Shown here piece by piece: positions 1-12,798 of a stretch of DNA of 64,000 bases (position 1 is its first letter; each line of letters opens with the position of its first letter). The stretch is from Gambelia wislizenii (Eukaryota > Chordata > Lepidosauria > Squamata > Crotaphytidae), in contig JAUMIR010000005.1 in assembly GCA_030847615.1 (NCBI GenBank), positions 59,981,001-60,045,000 of the forward strand, written 5' to 3'. Below the pieces are notes generated by a model. That model saw only the letters and a program-made list of their open reading frames with translations. It did not search any database and had not been told where the DNA came from. A program made the translations under genes and the position numbers.

Positions 1-1195
1 ATGCTCTTATACCTGAACTCCCACCCTATGGTTCTCTTGCTTAAGCAACCATTCCCACCAAATCTAAATATACTATTTTTTCTGCCTAACTATAATAAAG
101 CAACATGATATTTCATGTATTTTAATCTGCACCATACATTCAATTTTTATGCAGACTTTTTAAACCACTTAATATTATCTCTTTCAAACTCTAATACCAG
201 ATTTACAGAAAGGAAATACTGTGTGTAATTACTTTATTGTTGAGTGAATAGCAGATAGGTATCAGATAATGATCTCTCTGAATATGATACTGTCCTCTCT
301 CCAAGAACATTTTTTTCTCCTGTGCTATCACCATGCAGGTACCCTACCCATGTTAAATGAAAGTAATTACAGTTATATATATTTTAAAACACGAATAGTT
401 GTTAATAAGAGGTGAATATATTAGCCCTCCATTGCTGGAGTTATACATGTTAGCCTTTTTTTGTAACTCTCATTAACACTCTGCAGCACTGAATGCAATT
501 AATATTTTAAACCAATTTTTATAAGCACCCATCCTCTGATTTTCTTTTAAGGTTGGCCAAACATCTGTTATCTCTTTATTGGAAATACTGCAGTACCTTA
601 GAAAACTGTGCCCAACTTAACTTGATTTGACTGATTTTTCATTCCATTAAAAACTCCCACTGCTATTAAAATTCCCCTCCTCTACATGTCTAACTAATCT
701 CTCATAAAACTGTCTGTAGCAACTAATTTATGCATCCACAAGAGACTACTCTGCCTGACTTGATTCTTTCAGTATTAAAAATGTATCTTACCCTCTCTTT
801 AAAAAAACAAAGCAACAAAACAATAAAAACTCCTATGCTGTGTCTAACTCCTATACATATTTAAAATTTTAGCAAAAATCAAAAATACAAGATCCCACCC
901 TTTTAAAATATGAGGCAGGCAAGGTATAACCAAATTCCCATTTGCACATTTTAGTTTGGATAAATTGTTGCGCTAGTCTTTAATCCAGTTCAGAAATTGT
1001 ATTAATATATCTCTGAATGCTTTCCTATTTTTAGTCCTCTAATTAGTTATATGACAGGTTGTATCAACCCTTTCATCTACATTTTCCTATTTTCTATTGT
1101 TCCACTTTGATCATCTATATTTTCCATTTGTTTCAGTGATTATCTGTTTCAATTTGTAACCATATTTTTTCCCCTCAGTGTCTTTTATGTCTTGT
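1..1195. other. AT-rich intronic sequence
   Basis: No exon, RNA gene or recognisable repeat was seen. The stretch is AT-rich with short homopolymers, consistent with the FREM2 intron downstream of the 7698-7949 exon. Confidence 0.6.
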
Positions 1196-1786
1196 CTAAC
1201 ACATACGACTCCTCGAACGTTTTCATCAACGCTGTATACGTACAATCCTAAATATACGCTAGACTGACTATGTGATGAATGTTGCTGTCCTTGAGCAAGC
1301 ATGGATCACAAGCATCGAGGCCATGATATTGAGAATACAGCTGCACTGGGCAGGGCACGTTTCTAGGATGGAGGACCATCGCCTCCCTAAAATAGTACTC
1401 TACGGTGAACTCGCCACAGGTCAGTGTAAGAGGGGCGCTCCAAAAAAGCGATACAAGGATTCCCTGAAACAACATTTCAGGCTTGGCCAAATTGATCACC
1501 AACAATGGTCTGCCCTGGCTTCACATCGGGAGGCATGGAGATGCAGTATCCACAATGCTGCAGCTTTATTTGAGAACTCACACTGAACAAGTCTTGAAGA
1601 GAAATGACAATGCAGAAAGAATCACAACCCAGAAACATCACCCAAGGAGACCCTCTGCTGTGTTTTCTGCAACTGGACTTGTTTATCTCAGATTGGCCTT
1701 TTCAATCATCAGCGCGCTTGCAGAAAGCGTGGGATGAGTCTTTCCTGAATCTTCGTTTGTGAAGAAAAGCCTGAGAGAGAGAGAGA
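1196..1786 (+). mobile_element. LINE 3' fragment (RT C-terminal region and terminal finger)
   Basis: Conceptual translation gives the tail of a non-LTR retrotransposon polyprotein: a WAGHVSRMEDHRLPK block, a GELATGQ-KRG-PKKRYKDSLKQH block, then a terminal CVFC...H...C zinc-finger-like motif around 1660-1735. The frame breaks after 1586 (ENSH then stop), so it is dead. The 3' end is a GA-repeat tail at about 1772-1786. It shares this whole segment with copies at 4303-4955 (same strand) and 51587-53748 (opposite strand). The clade (RTE/jockey-like) is uncertain. Confidence 0.8.
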
Positions 1787-4302
1787 TGGTCAAAATTATA
1801 TGGATTGGGATGCGAACATATGGCAATCCATTCATACGGACATGTGCATAAATATGTATCATTCGGAAGAGGGGCAGCCAAATCCACTGCAAAGTCTATG
1901 TGTGTTGCGTCCAGGGCTTCATCCGGATTTTAAAAAAGCTCTGTATGACATGCGAATGTGCAACTGTTTGAACACTCACATTTGCACAGATATGAACAGG
2001 CAGTGTAATCTGATCAGCTGGATGAGCATGGGTGCGGGGCTAGCAAACAAGGAAAGCTCTTGCAGCCGCCATGTTCAATTTTCGGCTAAGCAAGGGTCCG
2101 GTAAGTCGATAGGACGGCAATCTTAAACACTTTCTTTTTTTGGTAAATACAAACGATTGCTTGTGCGTACCATGGGAAACTGTTTTTTAAAAAAATTGGG
2201 TGGCAGCAGATTTAAAATGGCAAGTAAATCACTCATGGCTGCCATCTTAGCTAGGGGTTCATGCAGATTTTAGGGGGGTTCTTTTGACCATGAATACAGG
2301 TCGCATTGTTGTGAATGCCTGCTTTTTCAGATGTGTTCGTATTTTCCCCCCTTGTATAGACAAACCCTTAGTCTCTTTTCACATTCATTTTCCATGCTGT
2401 ATATTTCTTTACAAATGGTTGGACCTAGAAACCTGGGAATCTTGCTTTTCTGCTCATAAAGGGTGATTAAACAGTTGTGTGGCTACATAATTCCAAGTAT
2501 CTGAAGTGAACAATTAAACAGGGGAATGATACAATTTGAGAGACTACAATTACGTACAGACCTATTCAACAAGAGTAGCAAGGAAATAATCCTGTCTTTT
2601 CTTTTTTTAAAAAGTCATGTAATTTCCATTTATTTCCTGCGTGGAAGCTCTTCAAAAGTTTGATCAACGTTCAGCCAGATGAAATGTTGAGACTTTTTCT
2701 AATACCCACACATATCTAATTTTTCATTAGCTTTCCCAAGTTAGCATCTCCTTCAGCTGTTCACTCCATGAATATCAGTGTTGGGTTCACATCTCAGTAT
2801 CAATAAAGTTTAATCTCAACTTGATTGTTATTTATTATCTTTATCTTAATATCATTTTTTAATAGTTTGACCAAAATCCAACACCAATCCACTTCCTTTT
2901 ACAAATGGAATAAACATCCAGATTTAAGATTACTGTGTCTCATTGTTTCTTTCTTATTTCTTAATCAGACTCTCAGGAAAAGGGCAACTAGAGAGATATT
3001 AATTCTTCCATAGATCAGCACAAAAAGATTACACTGGGTGTGGTAATATCATACGACCTTTAAAAGACCTACTGCCAGGTGCAATATTAAGAATCACAAC
3101 ATCTAGCTTGAGTAAAATGAGTTAGATCCAAAATTGAGTCCTTCTCCCCCCCACCCTTAGCAATCCCTTCAGTGTACTTGATGGCAGGTGCTGAATGGGT
3201 TGAGGTGCATGTAAGAGAAGCTGGGATCCCAGAAATTTAAGATGAAGGCACCTGTCATGAATGAATTCTTCAGCCAGTGGAAAGCAGGTCTTGGATCCAA
3301 GCCATTTAAAAGAATCTGCTACGAATCCAGGTTGTTGCAAATCAGAAGAGATAGCTTACTATCAGTCAGTAAATGCTGTACATCTGTTTTTATTTCTGCA
3401 TAATAATATCTTATCCATAGTGCTGACAGTGTTCTGGTTTTACCAATAGACCCTGATGCAATGCCTTAAGTTTTGTAATCAGTGGCAACTGGAACAGGGT
3501 TGCCTCATTATGGCACCAAGTCCTCCAGGGCTTTCTTCTATTCTTTCTCCAAGTAAAAAAGCAGGGTCTCAGAAACAACATAAGGGCAATGATAACAGCC
3601 AAGTAAAGGCTTCCAATATCTCCAAGAGCACACATTCCTGGACTGTGGTAAAAACTCATGTGTCCAAAAATGTCTGATATATTTTAGTGATAGTCAAGAG
3701 TTAAGGGTGTGCTGAATCTCAACCTCATTTCAAAAGTACTGACCACCTCACTATGTCTCTTTGTATGCCTAGTTGTGCTTGACTGATGGACTGACTGACT
3801 GTCTGCCTATCTGTCCCCCCTCTCACTCACATACACACACAACCTCTAGAAGCTCCCCCAGCAGTTTTTAAAAGTATATTCTACTTTTCCCTTCTTCACT
3901 CACAAAACACAAACAGCAATATAGTTTAGTACAGGGTGGACTGAATTTGATGGCACAAATCAGATCTGGAGAAGGTTTGAGTCCCGTTTGGGAAAAAGGA
4001 GGATATCAAATAAACAAGCAAGCAAGCTTTCTTTGACACAACTTCACCATCATTTTGCTATTCATATTGCTGTCAAAATGGCTACTTCCCATTCAGGAGA
4101 TTATTCATGAGCTGGTCATTCTCAAGCCCTAAACTAACCTTGAAGTTTTGCTTTCTCGTTCAAATCTTTTAAATACTGTGAAAGTATTTTTTAATATTAT
4201 AAAATGTGTAAAATAAAAATGAAAATTGAAGGAGTTTTTTCATTTCCCTTCTAGTGGAATCTCCTGTAATTGCCTACACTCAGGAGATTCCACTGCAGTA
4301 AA
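1787..4302. other. Intronic sequence without supported gene
   Basis: No exon was supported. A minus-strand frame at 3411-3659 has a hydrophobic stretch but no convincing splice context (see rejected items). Around 3920-4020 the sequence looks like a decayed SINE or L2 tail, at low confidence. Confidence 0.5.
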
Positions 4303-4955
4303 ATCAGTGTGTATAGAGCCATTGTACTGTCTAGTCTCCTTTACAGGTCTGAAACATGGGTCACCTATCGCCAACACTTATGACTCCTCGAACGCTTTCA
4401 TTAGCACTGTATATGCATAATCCTAAATATACACTGGACTGACTATGTGACGAATGTTGCTGTCCTTGAGCAAGCACGGATCACAAGCACTGAGGCCATG
4501 ATACTGAGAACACAGCTGCACTGGGCAGGGCATGTTTTTAGGATGGAGGACCATCGCCTCCCAAAAATAGTACTCTATGGTGAACTCGCCATGGGTCAGT
4601 GTAAGAGGGGCACTCCAAAAATGTGATACAAGGTTTCCCTGAAACAACATCTCAGGCTCGGCCAAATTGATCACCAACAATGGTCCGTCCTGGCCTCACA
4701 TCGGGAGGCATGGAGACGCACTATCTACAATGCTGCAGCCTTATTTGAGAACTCATGCCGAACAAGTCTTGAAGAGAAACAACAACGCAGGAAGAATCAT
4801 AACCCAGAAACATCACCCAAGGAGATCTTCTGCTGTGCTTTCTGTAACCGGACTTGTTTATCTCGGATTGGCCTTTTCAGTCATCAGCGCGCTTGCAGAA
4901 AACGTGGGATGAGTCCTTCCTGAATCTTCGTTTGCGAAGAAAAGCCAGAGAGAGT
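4303..4955 (+). mobile_element. LINE 3' fragment, second copy
   Basis: This is the same family and orientation as 1196-1786. It starts about 70 bp further upstream in the element (the 'VLLYGSETWVTYR' region) and ends in the same GA-rich tail. Its different 5' truncation point argues for an independent insertion rather than a local duplication. Several stops are present. The terminal CAFC...H...C finger is recognisable around 4837-4910. Confidence 0.8.
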
Positions 4956-6360
4956 ATCCTAAACAAACAGTTACTTGAGAACACAAGTTTTAGAACATGT
5001 TCATAAACTCTTTCAAGCACTGTGTGATATTTATTTTTATGTGTGGTGTTTGTTTTTAACCATACTGTAGCAAACATTGAGGCCCAGCAACTGGTCAACT
5101 AAACCACTCTCCTGTTTAAGAGAGTGTGCAAATGAAATGTAAGACAGACAGTAATCTGCTAAAAAGTCAGACGGGCAGACTATCCTGACGCCAAATCAAG
5201 TTGAGATAAGAGACACACTGCGGAACATTGGTTATTGTGCCCATTAATGGCATTAGTTTTGAGACAAGTACTCAGCATGGGAAGCTGCTTCATCCCTTGC
5301 TGCCAAATGGACTTTTTCAGGAAGTCAAGAAAACCCTGGTCTTTAAGATCTGGGAAAGAAAACCTCTCTCTTTTTTACTCCACAATGGATTAATTCTGTC
5401 TTTATTCTCCTTTCCTGTTAGCAAAACAGGATAAAGGAGTAGGGATGCCTTGTAAGTGAAAAGTATAATGGCCTTTAGACAACATGTGTTTAGTTAAAAG
5501 GCCATAATGACTTGATTAACTCCCCTCTTTAGGGATTTATCTCAGCTATTCTCTACCCTCCTCCAAACAAAAATATTATCTTTCTGTCTATTAGTTCTCA
5601 GTCTTGAATCCTTGCCTCTAGGGAGCCTATGCACCCTGGTTTTGACCATAATGTTTAAATTTACACCATCATTGTTTAAGACCAACAGTACATTTTGATT
5701 TATGTACAGAGAAAGCCACCCTAAAAATATTTATTATTAAAAATAATTGGTGCATAACTTTTCATGGACATTGTTGCGTGTCTCAAGAGATGGGGGGGTA
5801 CAGATACATGTATCGTTACATGCATTTAATATTAAAATAGAAGACATTGCTCAGAACTACCTGGGGTACTGATAATGAAAAAAAGGTCAGCTCATTAGTT
5901 TTAAAACCTGAATAAAACACCTTCTCTAGCCTGACCTTGTATTTTATTATTTCCTTTTACAAGCCTTTTCAGTTGTGGTAGATTAACATACATTTTCAAT
6001 GTATATAAACTATATAAAACCTTTTTTCCCCAAGGAGAATCTTAGGGAACACTTCTGGCAAAGATGTTGTACTTCTCTAAGCAGAATATTTACAGCATAT
6101 AACCAAGTAGCCTAGAGATGTTTTGGCCAAAGACTTCCCATAATCCTTTAATATTCTGTTGAGCGTTTATACAAGCTGTCATCCAAAAAAATAAAAATAA
6201 AGTAAAATTGGAAAACCCAGGGTTTCTACTATGGATTTAAAGCATATGCAAAATTTCTTTTTAACACCTTGGTTGCCACACCTTGGATGCAACTTGGAAG
6301 CAACTAATTACAAATAACTATTTACTTATAATTGACTTCTTTCCCCTATAACATTACAGT
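4956..6360. other. AT-rich intronic sequence
   Basis: No coding potential or clear repeat boundary was recognised here. Open frames are short and have no splice context. Confidence 0.5.
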
Positions 6361-6637
6361 GAGCCCTATAATGGCACAGTGGTTAAATGCCAGTACTGCA
6401 AGTCACCATGTTGCAAGTTTGATTCCAGAGAGTTCCAAGGTTCACTCAGCCTTCCATCCTTTCGTAGGTTGGTAAAATGAGTACCTGGCTTGTGGGAGCA
6501 ATTAGCTAACACACATTGGAAACTGCTTAATGCCGTGTAGATGTGTTAATTGCTATTGCTTGAAACAAATTGTAAGCCACCTGATAGCCTTTGTGGCTGA
6601 AGAGCAGGGAATAAATACCTAATTAAAACAAAACAAA
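6361..6637 (+). repeat. tRNA-derived SINE with LINE-like 3' tail
   Basis: An A-box-like TGGCACAGTGG near 6373 and a B-box-like GTTTGATTCC near 6417 mark a tRNA-derived head. The 3' part (TTGTAAGCCACC...GGGAATAAATACC) resembles an L2/CR1-type tail and ends in AAAAC repeats. A second copy lies on the minus strand at 52998-53258. Confidence 0.75.
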
Positions 6638-6638
6638 A

Positions 6639-6885
6639 CAGTGGGCACTTGATATCCACTGGGGTTGGGTTCCAAGAAGCCCTGTATATACCAAAATTCA
6701 TGGTTGCTCAAATCCCATTATATACAAATCATATACAATTATGTAGCAAAATGGTGTCCATTATATAAAATGGCAAAATCAAGGTTTGCTTTTTGGATTT
6801 TTTTTTTTTGGGGGGGGAGGATATTTTCAAGCCACGGATGGTTGAATCTGTGGGTGCAGAATCCGTGGATACAGAGGGCTGACCG
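6639..6885. mobile_element. Tigger-like (TcMar) MITE
   Basis: The ends are inverted: CAGTGGGCACTTGATATCCA at the left, and GGATACAGAGGGCTGACCGTA at the right whose complement reads TACGGTCAGCCCTCTGTATCC. The interior has the AATCCGTGGAT/AAATTCATGGTTGCTCAAATC phrases typical of Tigger MITEs. It sits directly against the SINE tail, so it probably inserted into that A-rich end. Confidence 0.75.
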
Positions 6886-6887
6886 TA

Positions 6888-7697
6888 TATTACAATTGCA
6901 ACTTAATATGAATAACATCATTTCTTCTGCAGTATAACAGTAACTTTTAAAAGATATTTTGGAGTTATGGGGTACATGGTGTCACTGAAGGGTGGAGCAG
7001 GTGTACAATGTTACATTTGAAAGCTTCATGAATGTCATATTGATGGCTCAAATGCTGTCTTGTACTCTTTCTCACATTCTGTTGTGGGTGCTGAGACAAC
7101 AATAAGGTGAACTGTGAGTGGTGAGTGTGTTTTGTAGCACAGGCCAGCAGCTTTGTAACATTCAGGTATTTTTAAAATTACTGAAACTAATACAGGCATT
7201 TTTCTGAAATAGAAAATAACAATACTATTGGGAAATACATCAATAATTACTTTGGTGGCATTTGGAATTACAGCTAATTATTTTAAAATTATTTTTAAAA
7301 GGAACAATCCGTGGTCTGGCATGATACTTACTGCAATTGCCATAGCTTTCCTTTAAGAAAAAGTGAGACGCGAGTCAGGAAGAACTAGATAATACCTGAA
7401 TTAAAACAAAAGCCTGAATTGTATTTGTTCAACCCAGCTGGAGAAAATCCACTGTATCAGTTGTTGAACGAATGGTGATTCAATTGGCTTACTATACTTA
7501 GGAGGAAAAATACAATTCAGGTCAAATACTGAAGTCACTTTGGGAAACCACAATGAATGCCTAACATTGCCTAAGACTGACCAAGAACTCAACCTTTATA
7601 ACTACTGGTTTACCAAAAAAATAAGAAAAATGTGAAGGAAGCAGTGAATAATATAAACTTTGAAGAAGCAAACTCTTTCTGAGTTCTTTCTACTCAC
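6888..7697. other. FREM2 intron, proximal to exon
   Basis: Intronic sequence just downstream (in transcript sense) of the 7698-7949 exon. The donor GTGAGT lies at 7692-7697 on the minus strand. No other feature was recognised. Confidence 0.6.
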
Positions 7698-7949
7698 CAT
7701 CATCTGTGTCAGCTAAAATGATTACTTTGGTGGTGGGGAATTCTGTTCCGATTTGCCCACCCATTGGCATACTTAATGTGACATTGAAAGCTTCATCTTC
7801 TTCATAAAGTGAATCATCAATAATGATGACACGGCAGCTCTTCTCTGTCTCGTCCTTATCAAAGCGAATGAGGCTCGTGTGGTCTTCAGGACGAGAAATA
7901 TAGTCAGAGTAAGACAAGACAGTAGAAGGAATTGTACCAGTGGCAGATC
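7698..7949 (-). CDS. FREM2: FREM2 exon, Calx-beta repeat (84 codons)
   Basis: Internal coding exon of FREM2, a large extracellular basement-membrane protein that forms the Fraser complex with FRAS1 and FREM1 and holds epithelium to dermis. The translation contains [14 protein letters not shown], then RFDKDE and the Calx-beta signature [20 protein letters not shown], a calcium-binding acidic turn followed by beta strands. The acceptor is TTTTAG before 7949 and the donor is GTGAGT after 7698. The exon is 252 nt and phase 1-1, so the G left by the previous exon plus GA completes a Gly codon. It completes the Calx-beta repeat begun in the 22292-22417 exon. The match to FREM2 rather than FRAS1 or FREM3 rests on recognition of the [11 protein letters not shown] region. 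Confidence 0.87.
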
Positions 7950-8128
7950 CTAAAAGGAGAGGGGTAAATGAATGAGAAGCATTACAACTCTGTTAGAGGT
8001 ACCCTTGAGATATAGTAACATCAAATTTTTAAAAGCACTCACTTTCCCCTCATTTTCTTCTTCAGAAACTCCAATTACATATATAAAAAGCCCAACTTCT
8101 GAACTCCTCTTTTTATCAACGCTTTTCA

Positions 8129-8693
8129 GGGGCTTGTCTAGACTTTGCCAGAATACATTGCTTTCCAGCCAGAGTATTTTGGCCCCAAAACTGACCACCA
8201 CCCCCGCCCCCAATTACCATCACAATACAGACAGGAGTCTGCACGCACACACTAGCTGCCGCACACACACGCTGGCAGTATTGGCGGGCACCTCCCTCAC
8301 TGTCACATGTCACACTGTCTGAATCCAGGAAGGAAGCCCTCAGCATGTGATCAAAGCTGGTCACATGTAGGGGGCATTGATCATGTGCTGAGGGCCTCCT
8401 TCCCAGCTGCAGAGCAACTCCAGTGGTGGTGGTAGCGGCAACCAGGAATGCAGATTGGCATGCAGGTATGGAACCTGTGTTCCTGTGCTGGACCCTTCTG
8501 GGTTTTTCTGCATAATATGGGTTTCCCTGGAGGTTTTTCTTTAATGTTATAAAAGGCTTTACCCCAGCTTCCCCAGCACTGCCTTGGGAGTCGTCAGGAT
8601 TGCCTGGAGGCGAAAAAGGGCAAAAGTCTTGCATCATTTGGATTGTGAGGAGAGGGGGCAAGCCATGGTAAATTCCTCATCTAGACAAGCCCC
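8129..8693. mobile_element. Fold-back DNA transposon (TTGTCTAGA-TIR family), copy A
   Basis: The termini are inverted: GGGGCTTGTCTAGAC at 8129 and TCTAGACAAGCCCC ending at 8693. There is a strong inner palindrome, GGAAGGAAGCCCTCAGCATG near 8327 against CATGTGCTGAGGGCCTCCTT near 8384. The 181-aa minus frame covering it is a by-product. The related elements at 12156-12798 and 14780-15397 share the terminal motif. The superfamily is not assigned. Confidence 0.7.
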
Positions 8694-8699
8694 AGGTTT

Positions 8700-8800
8700 A
8701 CTCTATAAGAACATAGGAAGAACTATACTGGATCAGACCAAGGCCTATCTAGTCCACCATTCTGTTTCCACAGTTAGCCACCTGGTGGCTAAGGGCAGCC
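8700..8800. repeat. Interspersed repeat fragment (CR1-type)
   Basis: The phrase AAGAACATAGGAAGAAC...TGGATCAGACCAAGGCC...CTAGTCCACCATTCTG is a widely dispersed amniote repeat segment that I associate with CR1-type LINEs. It is short and non-coding. Confidence 0.5.
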
Positions 8801-11061
8801 CTTGAGCAAAACACAAATACAACAGCACCCTCTACAATTGATCACAAGATCATCTCCATTGAATGCATCAGCTTCCCATTCTTATACATAGCACATTGCC
8901 AAGCAAGCTATTTTGCTAGTTCTAGATAAAATATGACTGGGGGTTGGAGGACAGGTAGAGAAAACATGTGGGTTTCTCCCACAATTCCAGGCTGTGAAAT
9001 TGTTTCTTTCATTCTAGACCTGCCTGTGGTTCACTTTCCTTGAACTAGCGAGCAACTACATATGGCATTAAATACCGTCAGACATATAGGAACCTGGTTA
9101 TTACACAGGATTAGGCATGAGAGCAGCTTAACAGAAAAGCTCCTCTCATCACATGTTCCTTTGGCTTCCAAACTTTCATTAGATAAAACACGTTTTTCCT
9201 ATGCAAACATGAATGCTGAATCAAACATGTGTGAGGGGAACATACTCCCAACATATCTATTCCCAAGTAGAATCAATCTCATGAACAAAAATCTTAGCAT
9301 AGAAAGCAGAAAAACTGTACACCAGATGAATTCTTTACTGTAAGGTATCTCCATTGAATAGTATGTTAGTGTCCTTCCACACAAAGATCTGGCAGTGTAG
9401 CAAGTAATACCAATCTCTCTACAAGATCTATTGTTGGATTGCACAAAAAGCTCATAATTTTTACAGGATAAATTATTTTCATGCCACTGCTTGCTGTTAT
9501 CCCAGGGGATTTTAAGATTAATAGACATAGCAGTAAATAATTAGGTTACCCTGAAATTATTGCATCTTGCTAAAAGGTATTCTAGTGTTTGAAATATTCT
9601 TTCTCATAGGACAAACTACAGTGGATTCCAGTGAAGGTGCAAAAGTCCAATTAAAGATGTGGACATATACATTGAAACACAGATTTTTCACCCCATAAGA
9701 GTCACATATACTAGGATTATGCATAGACAGTCATCACAGAAATAAATTTATTGTAAAATTTGTTGCTGAAGTTTTAAATCAAATATTTGTCATGGCTTGA
9801 AAAGAATGGGAAATACAGGTTGCCCTCCATTTATGGGGGATCAGTTCCCATGGTTTCACTTACCCCTGCCTAATGCTAGATCTCCTCTTTTAGGTGCCAA
9901 GTCAAACCAGGGCTAACTTTATGGATGTTTACACAATGTAATTCTATGCATGCCTACCCAGAAATCAGTCATGGCAATTTGAACGAGGCTTGCTTCCAAG
10001 TAAATGTTAAAGAATGGAAGTTTTATTGGATTATCACTTTGCTATTCTCCTATCACAGTTTCTGTTTTATAGTTAGATGTTTGTAGCATGCTGCATGCAT
10101 TTGGATTTTATAGCTGTTTTAAATAAATCTTCCACAAAGAAGAAAAGGAGATCTTTCACAGCACTGAGAAGGTTCAAGATATACATTGCTAAGGTTTGAA
10201 ACAGCACATTAATATATTTATAATAAATGCACCTATACATTTATAGTTTGAAATCTGGAGATGTAGGTTGATAGTCCACCTTATATACTCTGCAGTGTCT
10301 ACATTCTTCTATTGTGACCTCAACATTGGGCAAACCAAATCAAACATACAAAAAAACAAGTACCCAGTGAAAACACCATCACACTTCTGTAGAACAGACA
10401 TTCTGTCCCAAATGGGGAGTGTGGATGTGTGCAGTCAAGAGAGAGACTCTGAACATTTGACTCATTTTACTTAGCAGTTGAGAGCAAAGCTGTAACAGGA
10501 TCACTATGCCTACCCATAGGAGAAAACTGTTCAGTTTTGTTAAAAAAACAAAAAGGGTAGGCAGTTTACATGAAGGCCAAATCCCAAGCTGCTCTTGAAG
10601 ATTTTCTGTGCCCCAGCACACAGAAAAAAGTGGAGTGGGGGAGGAACACATAGCATTAAGGATCTGTAATAACTCACTGATTAAAGAACATATGACCTTT
10701 GAATTCTTGACTGAAGTTGGGGGGGGGATCCTGCCAGGCACAGCTAGGTGTTTGTTTTTTTTGTTTTTTTACTGTGACAGCCAAGCTACCAGCCAGCAGC
10801 AATGAAGCAAGAAGACCTTTTAAAAAGAAACAGAAAAAGAAAAGTAATTTGTGCACCTGACAAAACTGAGATTTAGATTCCATGTTTGTGGTCTTAGTGT
10901 GTGCAGGATAGTTCTAACACAGGCTTATTAGCTTGTAGAATCCTGGCACTGGAAAACTACAGCCTTGTCAAAACTCTTTATACTTTACCAGACTAAACAC
11001 TAGAATTCATGCCAACCTAGAGAAGCATACATGTGCTCACCAATATATGTCAATTATTATT
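8801..11061. other. Intronic sequence with one truncated MITE
   Basis: No exon was supported. At about 9819-9890 the sequence CAGGTTGCCCTCCATTTATG...GGTTTCACTTACCCC is the left end of a TcMar-type MITE (the same family as 33916-34262) without a matching right end. Confidence 0.5.
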
Positions 11062-11310
11062 TTGGCTAATACAGGGTCCTCCAGTGCGATTCTATGGTAT
11101 GCTTCTATTGGAAGTTGACCACAGACTCACGTTGATGGACCTAGAAAATGCCTAGAGAAGTATTCTCCCTAGGTCCTCCGGCACTACACTACAGTATGCT
11201 TGGGCCAGAAGTCATTGATTTCAATAGGGTTCACTATTATCCGTAGTTTTGCATTTGCGTAGCAAGTCCAGGAAGGTGTCCCCCATGGATGTAAGGATCA
11301 TACTGTACCG
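11062..11310. mobile_element. TcMar-type MITE (CTAGGTCCTCC family)
   Basis: Contains the family phrases GGTCCTCCAGTGCGATTCTATGG, CCTAGGTCCTCC, TTCAATAGGGTTCACTATTATCC and ATCATACTGTACC. These are shared with elements at 33916-34262, 37208-37462, 45380-45635 and 54588-54841. Confidence 0.65.
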
Positions 11311-12155
11311 TCTCTTTTATTTTCCTTATTTATTATTTTTAATAGTTACTTTTGTGTCCCCATCATCCACCTTTTCTCTTTTCATCCATTTATATTCATA
11401 TCTCCACCTATGAGATCAGCTGATTAAATTAAAGACTGTAGGTACATTCCAGAAGGACACATGCACATACATTTTCCCCTGAATTTATCTCTCAGAATTT
11501 CCAGACCGCAATGCAAAAATCTGTCAGTCAAAATTCTGAAAATTTATTAAGCAAGTACTGACTCAGCTTACCCTTCTATATGCTCTTGTACAAAGCATTT
11601 TATTTTTGTATGTGTGTATGTATACGTATGTGTGTAATTATTAAAATAAAATAACAACAAGAGCAGCAAATTATCAACATAAAGTATCACATTGTTCCAA
11701 TATGGCTATAATGAATCCCAGTTCAAAACCAAACTCCAGATATGCACTTTAGAGACCTCAGCTCAGATTAGGTGTTTTATGGAGCTCAACATTTTTTATA
11801 CTTTATTAATTATAACTTCTAAGAAAGCTGTTACAACATCTCTCTGCAAAGTTGCAAAATTGCTCTTGTGGTGGCCTAGTAAAAATATACAACTAACATT
11901 GGAAATAAATAAAGTATATGGCCATACACTTATCATAGCTTTCAAGTTCCCTGTATAACCTTGTTTGAGCAGTATGTTTGTTTCATAGGTCATTTGTCCA
12001 CCTATGTCTCTTCCAAGCTTGTACTTGAGAAACTAATGAAATCTTTCTGATATTTTACTATTTTTAAACTTAAGGGTGTCAATACTAAAAGAATCAGGTC
12101 TAGATGCTACTGACAGTATTGATAATATTAACTGACATTGTACAGATAGTTCATG
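11311..12155. other. AT-rich intronic sequence
   Basis: Short TG-rich runs near 11610-11635. Nothing else was recognised. Confidence 0.5.
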
Positions 12156-12798
12156 GGGTTGTCTAGACCAGAAGATATAATGTGGATTGCTGTGCATTAA
12201 CACAAATTTGTAGCAGCATTCATTTATTTCAACAGTCCTTTGGCAAAACTGCTGGAATGCAAAGCGATCTGTGTTTGAAATGCAAACACAGCCTTGTCTG
12301 TATATCAAGATGGTGGTTGAGAGTGAATTATTCATGTTATTATTCTCCACAAGTTGTCACTGCTGCACAATATTTTTTAAAAAACTGTAAATCAAAGGTG
12401 CATAAGTGCAACCTTCTGCTTAAAAAAAGCTGTTTGGTCACTTCAGCCCAGCAAAAAGTGCACAATCAATAGCGTGACACTCCAAAATGGCGCTTCTGGC
12501 CACTTCATTGCAAGCAAGCCCGCCCTTGCGCACATCCGACCAATCAGCTTTCCACTTCCACTCTCACCAAGAATGTGCTGCGATGTAAATCAGCTGTCCA
12601 AACAAGTGGGAACACACATTTTCACACATTATTTTAAAAACTTCAGGAAAAGCTGTGAAAGCTTTCCCCCACAGTTTTTGGAGCTTAGGGATCCCCCTCT
12701 TTCTGAATACAGTAAAGTGAATCACCATGGGATCTCATTGGGACAAAAGGTATTCTCTGCAAATTCTATTAGGATTATTTTCACTATCTAGACAACCC
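12156..12798. mobile_element. DNA transposon remnant (TTGTCTAGA-TIR family), copy B
   Basis: Terminal inverted repeats GGGTTGTCTAGA at 12156 and TCTAGACAACCC ending at 12798 bracket a 643-bp non-coding interior. The interior aligns by eye with 14780-15397, for example CATTTTCACACATTATTTT...AAAGCTGTGAAAGC and GGGACAAAAGGTATTCT. No transposase was seen. Confidence 0.7.

Noticed and set aside
3411..3659. Minus-strand 82-codon frame with a hydrophobic, membrane-like stretch (LYLAVIIALMLFL)
   Set aside because: No family match I recognise, only a weak acceptor-like site upstream and no donor. It is not compatible with the FREM2 Calx-beta order. Chance or repeat-derived is more likely.
6373..6426. 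tRNA-gene-like A and B boxes (also near 18571, 41251, 53208 and 58700)
   Set aside because: Embedded in SINEs with LINE-like tails; no complete cloverleaf.
8116..8661. 181-codon minus-strand ORF
   Set aside because: Lies entirely inside the fold-back transposon 8129-8693 and has no recognisable domain.
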